Shown in pieces: positions 6,802 to 12,884 of a DNA stretch of 12,884 nt. Numbering within the stretch: position 1 is the first letter of the stretch; every line of letters begins with the position of its first letter. The DNA lies in contig DNYO01000091.1 in assembly GCA_003506795.1 (NCBI GenBank), positions 4,535 to 17,418 of the forward strand. The letters run 5' to 3'. The notes under the pieces are model-generated. The model saw nothing but the letters and a program-made list of their open reading frames with translations, was not told the origin of the DNA and made no database searches. This DNA comes from Deltaproteobacteria bacterium (lineage in GTDB: Bacteria > Desulfobacterota > Syntrophorhabdia > Syntrophorhabdales > Syntrophorhabdaceae). The position numbers and the translations under genes were made by a program.

Positions 6802-8382
6802 ATGAAAGAACGGGATAGAATGAAGGGACAACCCATGAGTGAGCTGGAGGCAATGCGGCAGCGCATTGCCGAACTGGAAGAGATAGCGCGTGAACGTAAG
6901 CAGGCTGAAACGGGCTTGAAGTTTTCTGAAACGCGCTACCGGAGACTCTTCGAAACGGCCCAGGACGGCATCTTAATCCTCGATGCAGACACGGGTGAGA
7001 TAACCGACGTAAACCCCTTCCTGGCAGATATGCTGGGATATTCTCATGAAGAGTTCATGGGAAAGCAACTCTGGGAAATGGGCGCGTTCAATGATATCAA
7101 GACAAGCAAAGCGGCTTTCAGGAAACTTAAGCGCGATGGTTACGTCCGTTACGAAGACATCCCTCTGAAAGCAAAAGACGGGCGGGAGATCGCCGTGGAA
7201 TTTGTCAGCAATGTCTATCAGGTCAACCATCGTAACGTCATCCAGTGCAATATCCGCAACATTACCGACAGAAAAGTGGTCGAGGCAGAGCTTCGCAGCG
7301 TGCGCGAGGAACTGGAGGTGAGGGTAAGGGAACGGACGGCTGAAGTTCGGACGGCTCTTTCCGAGATCAAAACCTTGAAAGACCAACTCGAGGCCGAGAA
7401 TATCTATTTCCGTCAAGAGATCAAAATGAGACATCAGTTCGGGCACATTCTCGGGCAAAGCGATGGTCTCAAGTATGTCCTTTATCGGGCAGAGCAGGTC
7501 GCCCCGGCGAACACAACAGTTCTCGTCCTGGGTGAAACCGGTACAGGGAAGGAGTTGATTGCCGCCGCCATCCACCAGATGAGCCCCCGCAAGGCGCGTC
7601 CGCTGATCACCGTCAACTGTGCTGCCCTGCCGGCCAATTTGATGGAGAGCGAACTATTCGGCCGGGAGAAGGGGGCATTTACCGGAGCCGATTCCCGGCA
7701 GGTGGGCCGGTTCGAGCTCGCCAATGGTTCCACGCTTTGCCTGGACGAGATAGGGGAACTGCCGCCAGAGATGCAGGCCAAATTGCTCCGGGTGATCCAG
7801 CATAACGAGTTTGAGCGCCTCGGGTCATCGCATACCATCAAAGTCGATGTGCGGATCATAGCTACGACCAACCGAAACCTCGAGGAGGAGGTCCGCAAGG
7901 GCCGGTTTCGGCAGGACCTTTACTATCGGCTCAATGTCTTCCCCATCACAGTCCCTCCGCTGCGGCAGCGGACAGAAGACATCCCGTTGTTGGCCCATGC
8001 CTTCGTCGAGCGATATTCCAAGAAATTGGGCAAACAGATCACGTCGATTCAGAAGGAAACAATGAAGGCACTACAGAGTTACCCGTGGCCCGGGAACGTC
8101 CGGGAGCTGGAAAATGTCATTGAACGGGCCGCAATCCTGTGCCCCGGACCGGCCTTGCTGCTCGCCGATAAACTGGAGATTTCATGCCTTCCATTTTCGT
8201 CCACCGTGAAAACTCTGGAAGAGACGGAGCGAAATCAAATCGTGAAAACCCTTTCAGAAACTCGATGGCGCATCGAGGGAAAGGACGGGGCCGCAGCTAT
8301 CCTGGGCATCCATCCGAGCACCTTAAGGGCGAGGATGCATAAGCTCGGGATATCCCGGCCGGAGATCGGAGAGCCGGATTAA
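6802..8382 (+). CDS. PAS-domain sigma-54-dependent transcriptional activator
   Basis: A 526-residue enhancer-binding protein. Order: short N-terminal coiled coil; one PAS domain (about 40-158, ending in NITDRKVVE); a second coiled coil (about 160-205); the AAA+ domain (about 214-450) with Walker A GETGTGKE (244-251), the sigma-54-contacting GAFTGA loop (291-296), Walker B LCLDE (312-316) and arginine-finger region FRQDLYYR; and a Fis-type helix-turn-helix (about 475-515). There is no receiver, so activity is probably set by the PAS domain. ATP hydrolysis remodels RNA polymerase-sigma-54 at a -24/-12 promoter, and one lies 157 bp after its stop codon. ATG 6802 is preceded by GGGGA; ATG 6835 after AAGGGA is a fair alternative, while the in-frame TTG at 6790 lacks a ribosome site. 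The C-terminal domain resembles the FhlA/HyfR type. Confidence 0.95.
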   Translation: MKERDRMKGQPMSELEAMRQRIAELEEIARERKQAETGLKFSETRYRRLFETAQDGILILDADTGEITDVNPFLADMLGYSHEEFMGKQLWEMGAFNDIKTSKAAFRKLKRDGYVRYEDIPLKAKDGREIAVEFVSNVYQVNHRNVIQCNIRNITDRKVVEAELRSVREELEVRVRERTAEVRTALSEIKTLKDQLEAENIYFRQEIKMRHQFGHILGQSDGLKYVLYRAEQVAPANTTVLVLGETGTGKELIAAAIHQMSPRKARPLITVNCAALPANLMESELFGREKGAFTGADSRQVGRFELANGSTLCLDEIGELPPEMQAKLLRVIQHNEFERLGSSHTIKVDVRIIATTNRNLEEEVRKGRFRQDLYYRLNVFPITVPPLRQRTEDIPLLAHAFVERYSKKLGKQITSIQKETMKALQSYPWPGNVRELENVIERAAILCPGPALLLADKLEISCLPFSSTVKTLEETERNQIVKTLSETRWRIEGKDGAAAILGIHPSTLRARMHKLGISRPEIGEPD

Positions 8383-8394
8383 ACTGTCCTGATT

Positions 8395-8440
8395 CCTCAA
8401 AGCTTCCCTCAACATGTTGAGGCTCCACCAGATATTGAGG
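8395..8440. promoter_or_regulatory. Candidate enhancer (UAS): perfect 16-bp palindrome plus flanking half-sites
   Basis: CCTCAACATGTTGAGG (8407-8422) is a perfect palindrome. Additional half-sites CCTCAA (8395-8400) and TTGAGG (8435-8440) flank it. The palindrome lies about 145-160 bp upstream of the start site predicted for the sigma-54 promoter, within the usual range for enhancer sites of this activator class. It begins 25 bp after the activator's stop codon, so it could double as a hairpin ending that transcript, but no T-tract follows. Binding by the adjacent activator is inferred from position. Confidence 0.55.
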
Positions 8441-8538
8441 GCAAACCGGTCGCACCACAGATTTATATCATTCCTTCCCGTTGATCTAACCCCTTGTTGT
8501 TTCAGAATGATCCAAAGTATTTGATAATTGTCAGCCCG

Positions 8539-8555
8539 TTGGCAGGCGGTTTGCA
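8539..8555 (+). promoter_or_regulatory. Sigma-54 (-24/-12) promoter
   Basis: TTGGCAGGCGGTTTGCA matches the YTGGCACGrNNNTTGCW consensus at all positions except one C and the weakly conserved purine. The invariant GG (8541-8542) and GC (8553-8554) are separated by exactly 10 bases. The predicted start of transcription is near 8566. It lies directly downstream of a gene for a sigma-54 activator and reads into the small-protein/slipin gene cluster. Confidence 0.8.
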
Positions 8556-8567
8556 ATCATCATCAAC

Positions 8568-8900
8568 ATGACTCTACTTATCATACGGATGAAAGTCATT
8601 CCCGAGAAGCGCATGGAACTGTCACAAGCAATCGCTTCGCTGATTGTCTCCATAAGGACGGAGAGCGGGTGCGAGCGTTACGATTTTTGCCAGAGCATTG
8701 AAGATGAAAATGAACTCTGCCTTCTTGGAGAATGGGACACCCTGGAAGACCTTAAAAAACACCTCGAGTCGGAGCGTTTCAGAATACTCCGGGGGGCGCT
8801 GAATCTTCTCGAGAGACCCTATGACATGACATTCTATACTGTCTTCAGTCCGGGAGAAATGGAAGGAGACTTAACGGGCGCCCATCACCGGAGCTCATAG
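8568..8900 (+). CDS. Antibiotic biosynthesis monooxygenase (ABM)-fold small protein
   Basis: A 110-residue protein whose first about 95 residues fit the dimeric ferredoxin-like ABM fold: first strand LLIIRMKVIP, helix MELSQAIASLIVSIRTESGC, strand YDFCQS, strand ELCLLGEWD, the helix with LEDLKKHLESERF typical of the family, then a final strand near MTFYTVF. Family members include cofactor-free quinol monooxygenases (YgiN-like) and heme-degrading relatives, but many have no known activity; substrate cannot be told here. The ATG at 8568 keeps the first strand intact, yet no ribosome-binding site precedes it and the predicted sigma-54 start site is only about 2 nt upstream, so the message may be leaderless. 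First gene of the putative operon. Confidence 0.8.
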   Translation: MTLLIIRMKVIPEKRMELSQAIASLIVSIRTESGCERYDFCQSIEDENELCLLGEWDTLEDLKKHLESERFRILRGALNLLERPYDMTFYTVFSPGEMEGDLTGAHHRSS

Positions 8901-8905
8901 AATCA

Positions 8906-8923
8906 TCCCTGGAAAACCAGGGA
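8906..8923 (+). promoter_or_regulatory. Intercistronic hairpin just before the slipin ribosome site
   Basis: TCCCTGG-AAAA-CCAGGGA gives a perfect 7-bp stem with a tetraloop, 5 bases after the ABM stop codon. Its 3' side ends 3 bases before the AGGAGG ribosome site. No T-run follows, so it is more likely an RNA-stability or processing element that sets relative expression than a terminator. Confidence 0.5.
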
Positions 8924-8938
8924 AACAGGAGGTTGCAC

Positions 8939-9691
8939 ATGATCCCGGTTTATCTGTTCGTAGTGGTGGTAATTATTTTCTTTCTCGCTAGTGCAATAAG
9001 GATCTTAAAGGAATACGAAAGAGGCGTTATCTTCAGGCTTGGAAGGGTTCTTGGCACACCCAAAGGACCGGGATTGATCCTCCTCATCCCCGTAGTGGAC
9101 AGGATGGTCAAGGTAAGCCTCAGAACTGTGGTGCTTGATATCCCTCCACAGGACGTGATCACAAAAGATAACGTAACCATTAAGGTAAATGCCGTCGTTT
9201 TCTTCAGAGTGATCGATTCATTAAGGGCGATCATCGATGTGGAAAATTACCTTTATGCAACGAGCCAGCTCTCTCAAACAACCTTGCGGAGCGTGCTGGG
9301 CCAGGCAGAACTTGACGATCTTCTCTCTCACCGGGAAAAGATCAATGAGAGGCTCCAGGAGATACTGGATACCCATACCGAATCGTGGGGTATCAAGGTA
9401 TCGAACGTGGAGGTTAAGAATGTCGATCTTCCCCAGGAAATGCAGCGCGCTATTTCAAGACAGGCTGAAGCCGAGCGGGAAAGAAGAGCTAAGATCATCA
9501 GTGCTGAAGGAGAATTTCAGGCTTCCACAAAGCTCTCTGATGCGTCGGAAATCCTTTCCAAGAATCCCATGGCGCTTCAGCTCCGCTATCTGCAGACTCT
9601 AATTGAAATATCAATGGAGAAGAACTCCACCATTGTGTTTCCGCTTCCCATCGATCTTGTAAAAATGTTTATGGATAAGGCGAAGCCTTGA
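8939..9691 (+). CDS. Slipin / stomatin-like SPFH-domain membrane protein
   Basis: A 250-residue protein with one N-terminal membrane segment (about residues 4-22, VYLFVVVVIIFFLASAI). The SPFH/Band-7 domain follows (about 26-175; ILKEYERGVIFRLGR, GPGLILLIPVVD, ...VITKDNVTIKVNAVVFFRV...), then a charged coiled-coil helix (AISRQAEAERERRAKIISAEGE) and a C-terminal hydrophobic stretch. Slipins oligomerise into membrane-bound rings or scaffolds and are linked to membrane stress and protease regulation. ATG 8939 is preceded by AGGAGG at 6 bases, better than the in-frame TTG at 8933. Slipins often pair with an NfeD-type membrane protease; none is adjacent here. The next gene begins 42 bp later. Confidence 0.93.
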   Translation: MIPVYLFVVVVIIFFLASAIRILKEYERGVIFRLGRVLGTPKGPGLILLIPVVDRMVKVSLRTVVLDIPPQDVITKDNVTIKVNAVVFFRVIDSLRAIIDVENYLYATSQLSQTTLRSVLGQAELDDLLSHREKINERLQEILDTHTESWGIKVSNVEVKNVDLPQEMQRAISRQAEAERERRAKIISAEGEFQASTKLSDASEILSKNPMALQLRYLQTLIEISMEKNSTIVFPLPIDLVKMFMDKAKP

Positions 9692-9733
9692 AAGAGCAGC
9701 TGTAAAAAGTTTTTAGACACAGGAGGTGCAGTC

Positions 9734-10558
9734 ATGGAAAAGAATATCGGTGAGGCAATTAAAGACGGTGTAACCGGGGTTTTGAAAGGTACCAGGGAAG
9801 TCGCGGTGGGAATCGTCGATGTCGTAAGCGCCACTATAGTAAAAGCGCTGGAAGGGGTAAAGGATGTTCAGACCGCAGCCAGTTCAGTTGTCGTTGGGGC
9901 AACATCGATAGTCATTAAAGCGGCAGGAACGATTGGGGCAGATCTCACCACAGTTACCAAGAATTCGATAATCGGAGCTATCAAGGGGGTCCATGAGGTG
10001 GGCTCCGTTACCACCGATGTCATCCGGGATACTGTTCGCGAAGCAGTAAAGGCAACCGCAGAGATCGGCGGCGACGTGGAGTCTGTAACCAAAAGTGCCA
10101 TCGTGGGAGCCATAAAAGGGACAAGGGATATCGCCGTGTCATCGGAGGAAGTTGCGGCAGAAGCTGCGCGTGGTGCTATCCGCGCGATTTCTGAAGCTGG
10201 GGCCGACGCGGGCATAGCCGCCAAAAACGCCGTCAAGGGCGCTATTGGTGGAGTGGCTGAAACCAGCGGTCAACTTACCGCGGTGATCAAAGATACTTCA
10301 AAAGGTTTGGTGCTCGAGGCTTCGCAATTCGGCGGAGACCTGGCCGCCATAGCAAAAAATGCCGTGATCGGAGCAATCGAGGCGGCAAAGGAGATCGGAT
10401 TATCGGCAGGAGAGGCGGCTTCGGCGGCAGCAACGGGGGCCGTTGAGGCGGCCAGGACAGTTGGTGAAGACACGGCCTCGGCGGTTCGCAAGGCTGTGAC
10501 CGGCACGATCGCGGGCGTGAAGGTCGTTATCAAAGAACCCTTTAAGAAGGAAAAGTAA
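9734..10558 (+). CDS. Protein of twelve tandem 22-residue amphipathic repeats
   Basis: A 274-residue protein with no signal peptide or membrane helix; I recognise no named family. After ten N-terminal residues (MEKNIGEAIK) the whole chain divides into exactly twelve 22-residue repeats without gaps, with approximate consensus xAVxGAIKGxxEIGxDxxxVxK. From residue 77 the repeats alternate in two types, giving four 44-residue (132-bp) units starting at residues 77, 121, 165 and 209, the first three ending in K and the fourth in R. Composition is rich in A, V, G, I, K, E, T; there is no Trp, Cys or Tyr, two Phe and one Pro near the end. A 22 (2x11)-residue period is known from apolipoprotein and synuclein/perilipin-type helices lying on membrane surfaces and from LEA proteins. 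By analogy only, it may coat the inner membrane near the slipin. AGGAGG lies 7 bases before ATG. Confidence 0.9.
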   Translation: MEKNIGEAIKDGVTGVLKGTREVAVGIVDVVSATIVKALEGVKDVQTAASSVVVGATSIVIKAAGTIGADLTTVTKNSIIGAIKGVHEVGSVTTDVIRDTVREAVKATAEIGGDVESVTKSAIVGAIKGTRDIAVSSEEVAAEAARGAIRAISEAGADAGIAAKNAVKGAIGGVAETSGQLTAVIKDTSKGLVLEASQFGGDLAAIAKNAVIGAIEAAKEIGLSAGEAASAAATGAVEAARTVGEDTASAVRKAVTGTIAGVKVVIKEPFKKEK

Positions 10559-10651
10559 TTTGGAGAAGCCTGGCGAGGATACGTTGAGGAGAAAGAGTTC
10601 CGCGATTGACTCTTTAAAAAAAAGACAAACATATAAGGAGGAGTGAAAGCT

Positions 10652-10966
10652 ATGAAAAAGAGAAATATCTTTATCGGCTATGTTGTTCTCATTGCGCTGT
10701 TTGCCACCTTCATGGCCTGTGCGTCGACACGCACACAGGAGAGCACTGGCGAATATGTCGACGATTCGGTTATCACAACGAAGGTAAAATCGCTGATTGC
10801 GGCGGATGATTTTCTCAAGTCGTTCCAGATCGGTGTAGAAACCTACAAGGGCGTCGTCCAGCTGAGCGGTTTCGTTGATTCTCAAAAGGCCGCCGATAAA
10901 GCGGTGCAGATAACACAGAGCGTCAAGGGGGTCAAATCGGTAAAGAACAATCTGGTCGTGAAGTAG
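10652..10966 (+). CDS. BON-domain lipoprotein (OsmY-like)
   Basis: A 104-residue predicted lipoprotein. The N-terminus (KKR, then about 16 hydrophobic residues) ends in FMAC, with Cys23 the likely lipidated residue; the lipobox is slightly unusual because Phe rather than Leu is at -3. A single BON domain follows (about 37-104): DDSVITTKVKSLIAADD, ...IGVETYKGVVQLSGFVDSQ, ...VKGVKSVKNNLVVK. BON domains are thought to bind phospholipid or peptidoglycan in the periplasm, and OsmY/DolP-type proteins protect the envelope under stress. The ATG at 10652 is preceded by AGGAGG at 10 bases; an in-frame GTG at 10643 is too close to that site. It lies 93 bp after the repeat protein and 62 bp before the Pal-like gene. 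Confidence 0.9.
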   Translation: MKKRNIFIGYVVLIALFATFMACASTRTQESTGEYVDDSVITTKVKSLIAADDFLKSFQIGVETYKGVVQLSGFVDSQKAADKAVQITQSVKGVKSVKNNLVVK

Positions 10967-11028
10967 GTGATTGACATCCAGGCTGGAGCCCGGCGGTCTT
11001 AAGAACACACCATTGAAAGGAGCGGATC

Positions 11029-11544
11029 ATGAAAAGAAAGTCTTTTGCGTTAATGTTTATCACAGTATTGATAATATTTTCTTTAGGCGGCTGCGGGTGT
11101 TTTTACCAGCAGATGAAGGGCGAGACCCCGCCCCCCGCGGCTCCGCCCGCTGTGGTTGCGCCACCCGAGACTAAGGTTGAAGTTCCCGTGGCGGCTCCGG
11201 TGGCTGTCTCCCTGAAGGACATCAATTTTGATTTCGACAAGTACAACATCAGAGAGACGGATGCGGCGATCCTGAAAGAGAACCTTGCCTGGTTCCAGGC
11301 ACGGGAAAACAGCGGCAAGAAGGTCAAGATCGAAGGTCACTGCGACGAAAGAGGGACCGTAGAGTACAACCTTGTCCTCGGACAGAAGAGAGCTGACTCG
11401 ACGAAGAATTTCCTCGTCGGTCTCGGTATAGACGGAAAGCTCCTTGAAACAGTCAGCTACGGGAAGGAAAAACCTTTTGATCCCGGGCATAACGAAGCGG
11501 CCTGGGCGAAGAACAGGAGAGCCCACTTTCTGGCGCTGCAGTAA
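11029..11544 (+). CDS. pal: Peptidoglycan-associated lipoprotein (Pal/OmpA family)
   Basis: A 171-residue lipoprotein. The signal peptide ends in LGGC (lipidated Cys22). A Pro/Ala-rich linker (about 32-58) follows, then an OmpA-like peptidoglycan-binding domain (about 62-171) with INFDFDKYNI, IEGHCDERGT (Asp106 and Arg108 region), YNLVLGQKRA (Arg121), VSYGKEKPF and the C-terminal NRRAHF. These are classic Pal features; Pal anchors the outer membrane to peptidoglycan, usually through the Tol system. No tol genes are seen nearby, so this could be a paralogue of the housekeeping Pal. AAAGGAG precedes the ATG at good spacing. It appears to close the sigma-54-headed gene cluster, as a strong hairpin follows. 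Confidence 0.92.
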   Translation: MKRKSFALMFITVLIIFSLGGCGCFYQQMKGETPPPAAPPAVVAPPETKVEVPVAAPVAVSLKDINFDFDKYNIRETDAAILKENLAWFQARENSGKKVKIEGHCDERGTVEYNLVLGQKRADSTKNFLVGLGIDGKLLETVSYGKEKPFDPGHNEAAWAKNRRAHFLALQ

Positions 11545-11558
11545 AACGAATACGAATA

Positions 11559-11595
11559 GCGAGCAGGGGGATGGAACAAACACCCTCCTGCTCGC
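11559..11595 (+). terminator. Strong hairpin after the Pal gene, probable operon end
   Basis: GCGAGCAGG and CCTGCTCGC form a perfect 9-bp GC-rich stem, extended by a G-T and two G-C pairs, around a loop of about 13 nt. It begins 15 bases after the stop codon. The sequence after it is not T-rich, so it is not a textbook intrinsic terminator; it could be a Rho-independent variant or a 3'-end stabiliser. Confidence 0.55.
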
Positions 11596-11673
11596 CGGCC
11601 ATGTTGAGGAATCAGCACGTTATCTCACTGTAGTAAAGCGGCCGAACATTGCGGTCCCGACGGGGAGGAGAGA

Positions 11674-12884
11674 ATGAAGATACTTTTTGTATACCCCAAA
11701 TATCCTGACACCTTTTGGAGTTTCAAGCATGCCTTGAAGTTCATATCGAAAAGGGCCCTTCACCCACCGCTGGGTCTTTTGACCGTAGCCGCAATGCTCC
11801 CCGGGGAATGGGAAAAGAGACTCGTCGACATGAATATCGCCAATTTGAAGGACAAGCACCTTCGATGGGCGGATTATGTTTTTATCGGGGCCATGGCAGT
11901 CCAAAAGGACTCGGTGAAGGAGGTCATTGAGCGGTGTAAGGCGGCAGGCGTCAAAACCGTGGCCGGAGGCCCTCTCTTTACCGCAGCCCCGGAAGAATAC
12001 CCCCACGTGGATCACCTGATACTCAATGAAGCGGAATTTACCCTTGGCCCTTTCCTGAAAGACCTTGCCAGAGGGGAGGCCAAACACGTTTACTCCTCAG
12101 GGTCCTTTCCCGACCTCGACAAAACACCTGCCCCTCTCTGGGGGCTTGTTAAGATGAACAGGTATCATTCGATGAATCTTCAATATTCCCGGGGCTGTCC
12201 ATTTAGCTGTGAATTTTGTGACATTACCACGCTTTACGGGCGCAAGACCCGAAGCAAAACGACTCAGCAGGTAGTCAATGAACTGGAAGCCCTTTACAGG
12301 GCCGGGTGGAGGGGCAGTATCTTTTTTGTTGACGATAATTTCATAGGCAACAAAAAGAAACTCAAAGAGCATGTGCTGCCCGCCATGATTGAATGGATGA
12401 AAAAGAGAAGGTATCCTTTCGACCTGGCAACAGAGGCATCGATGGATCTCGCGGACGACGAACAACTGATACGACAGATGATACAAGCCGGGTTCGAGGG
12501 CGTGTTCGTCGGCATTGAAACACCTGACGACAGGTCTCTCAAGGAGTGCAACAAATTCCAGAACAGGAACCGCGATCTTCTTGCCGGCGTGAAACGGATT
12601 CAGCAACTCGGCCTGCGTGTTCGAGGGGGCTTTATCGTAGGGTTCGACAACGACTCTCCTGAAACCTTCGAAAGTCAGGTCCGGTTCATTCAGGAAAGCA
12701 GGATCGTTACCGCCATGGTGGGCATGCTCAATGCGCCAAAGGGCAGCCGGCTTTACGAAAGACTCCGGGAAGAAGGCCGCTTGGGGAAGGATGTTTCCGG
12801 CGACAATACGGACTTTTCCACGAATATCATTCCAAAGATGGGTTATGAGAGGCTTGTCGCCGGCTACAAAGAGGTATTGAACGG
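11674..12884 (+). CDS. B12-binding-type radical SAM protein, 3'-truncated by window edge
   Basis: The frame is open from ATG 11674 to the window end (403 residues visible). The N-terminal Rossmann-like part (about 1-140; begins MKILFVYPKYPD, then PPLGLLTVAAMLP and VAGGPLFT) matches the cobalamin-binding-domain region of this class, but the usual DxHxxG cobalamin ligand motif is not seen. The radical SAM cluster motif is C175-x3-C179-x2-C182 (SRGCPFSCEFC), with the barrel following: FFVDDNFIG, TEASMDLA, FVGIETPD, GGFIVGFDND. Similar proteins include methylases such as hopanoid HpnP and uncharacterised proteins with a C-terminal DUF4070; the missing C-terminus would help decide. Substrate is unknown. 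GGAGGAG lies just before the ATG. The preceding hairpin suggests a separate transcript. Confidence 0.9.
   Translation, partial: MKILFVYPKYPDTFWSFKHALKFISKRALHPPLGLLTVAAMLPGEWEKRLVDMNIANLKDKHLRWADYVFIGAMAVQKDSVKEVIERCKAAGVKTVAGGPLFTAAPEEYPHVDHLILNEAEFTLGPFLKDLARGEAKHVYSSGSFPDLDKTPAPLWGLVKMNRYHSMNLQYSRGCPFSCEFCDITTLYGRKTRSKTTQQVVNELEALYRAGWRGSIFFVDDNFIGNKKKLKEHVLPAMIEWMKKRRYPFDLATEASMDLADDEQLIRQMIQAGFEGVFVGIETPDDRSLKECNKFQNRNRDLLAGVKRIQQLGLRVRGGFIVGFDNDSPETFESQVRFIQESRIVTAMVGMLNAPKGSRLYERLREEGRLGKDVSGDNTDFSTNIIPKMGYERLVAGYKEVLN

Noticed and set aside
10606..10637. TTGACT ... TATAAG as a promoter for the BON lipoprotein gene
   Set aside because: The spacing is 20 bp, too long for a good sigma-70 promoter, and the second hexamer runs into the ribosome site. 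The gene is more simply read as part of the operon.
11600..11609. CATGTTGAGG, shared with half of the enhancer palindrome, upstream of the radical SAM gene
   Set aside because: Only one half-site is present, and no -24/-12 promoter with GG-N10-GC spacing follows before 11674, so it is probably chance.

Overview
The window looks like a chromosomal segment of a Gram-negative, probably anaerobic bacterium of the former Deltaproteobacteria (Desulfobacterota-like). This assignment is an inference from gene content: hybrid kinases with the AHDFNN H-box, a PAS/sigma-54 activator, outer-membrane lipoproteins (Pal, BON) and a cobalamin-type radical SAM protein. I cannot name the genus. Every host gene is on the + strand; only the transposon genes are on the - strand.

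Layout. (1) 1-1107: 3' part of a hybrid histidine kinase. (2) 1108-1757: about 650 bp with no convincing gene, holding a pair of 23-24 bp direct repeats and a GC-rich imperfect inverted repeat of about 100 bp. (3) 1764-4340: a complete IS21-family insertion sequence (istA, istB) with exact ends TGT...ACA, a 6-bp target duplication TGTATG and subterminal repeats spaced 23 bp. Rejoining the flanks suggests that it landed between the -35 and -10 of the next gene's promoter. (4) 4409-6430: a second, complete hybrid histidine kinase (PAS-PAS-kinase-receiver). (5) 6654-6695: a perfect consensus sigma-70 promoter (TTGACA-17 bp-TATAAT) whose -10 lies in an inverted repeat, followed by a leader of about 110 nt. 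(6) 6802-8382: a PAS-containing sigma-54 activator without a receiver domain. (7) 8407-8555: a 16-bp perfect palindrome (candidate enhancer) and a near-consensus -24/-12 sigma-54 promoter. (8) 8568-11544: five same-strand genes: a small ABM-fold protein, an SPFH/slipin membrane protein, a protein built of exactly twelve 22-residue repeats, a BON-domain lipoprotein and a Pal-like lipoprotein. (9) 11674-end: a radical SAM protein with a degenerate B12-binding-type N-terminal region, cut by the window end.

Most interesting reading. Regions 5-8 look like one self-contained module. A PAS sensor-activator, made from its own strong and possibly repressed promoter, would switch on a sigma-54 promoter only about 185 bp downstream of its gene. 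That promoter would drive genes that all point to the cell envelope: a membrane scaffold (slipin), a repeat protein whose 11/22-residue periodicity suggests a membrane-surface amphipathic helix, and two periplasm-facing lipoproteins. The logic resembles the phage-shock (PspF/Psp) response, but the components are not those of Psp. This is a hypothesis from sequence; no step has been tested.
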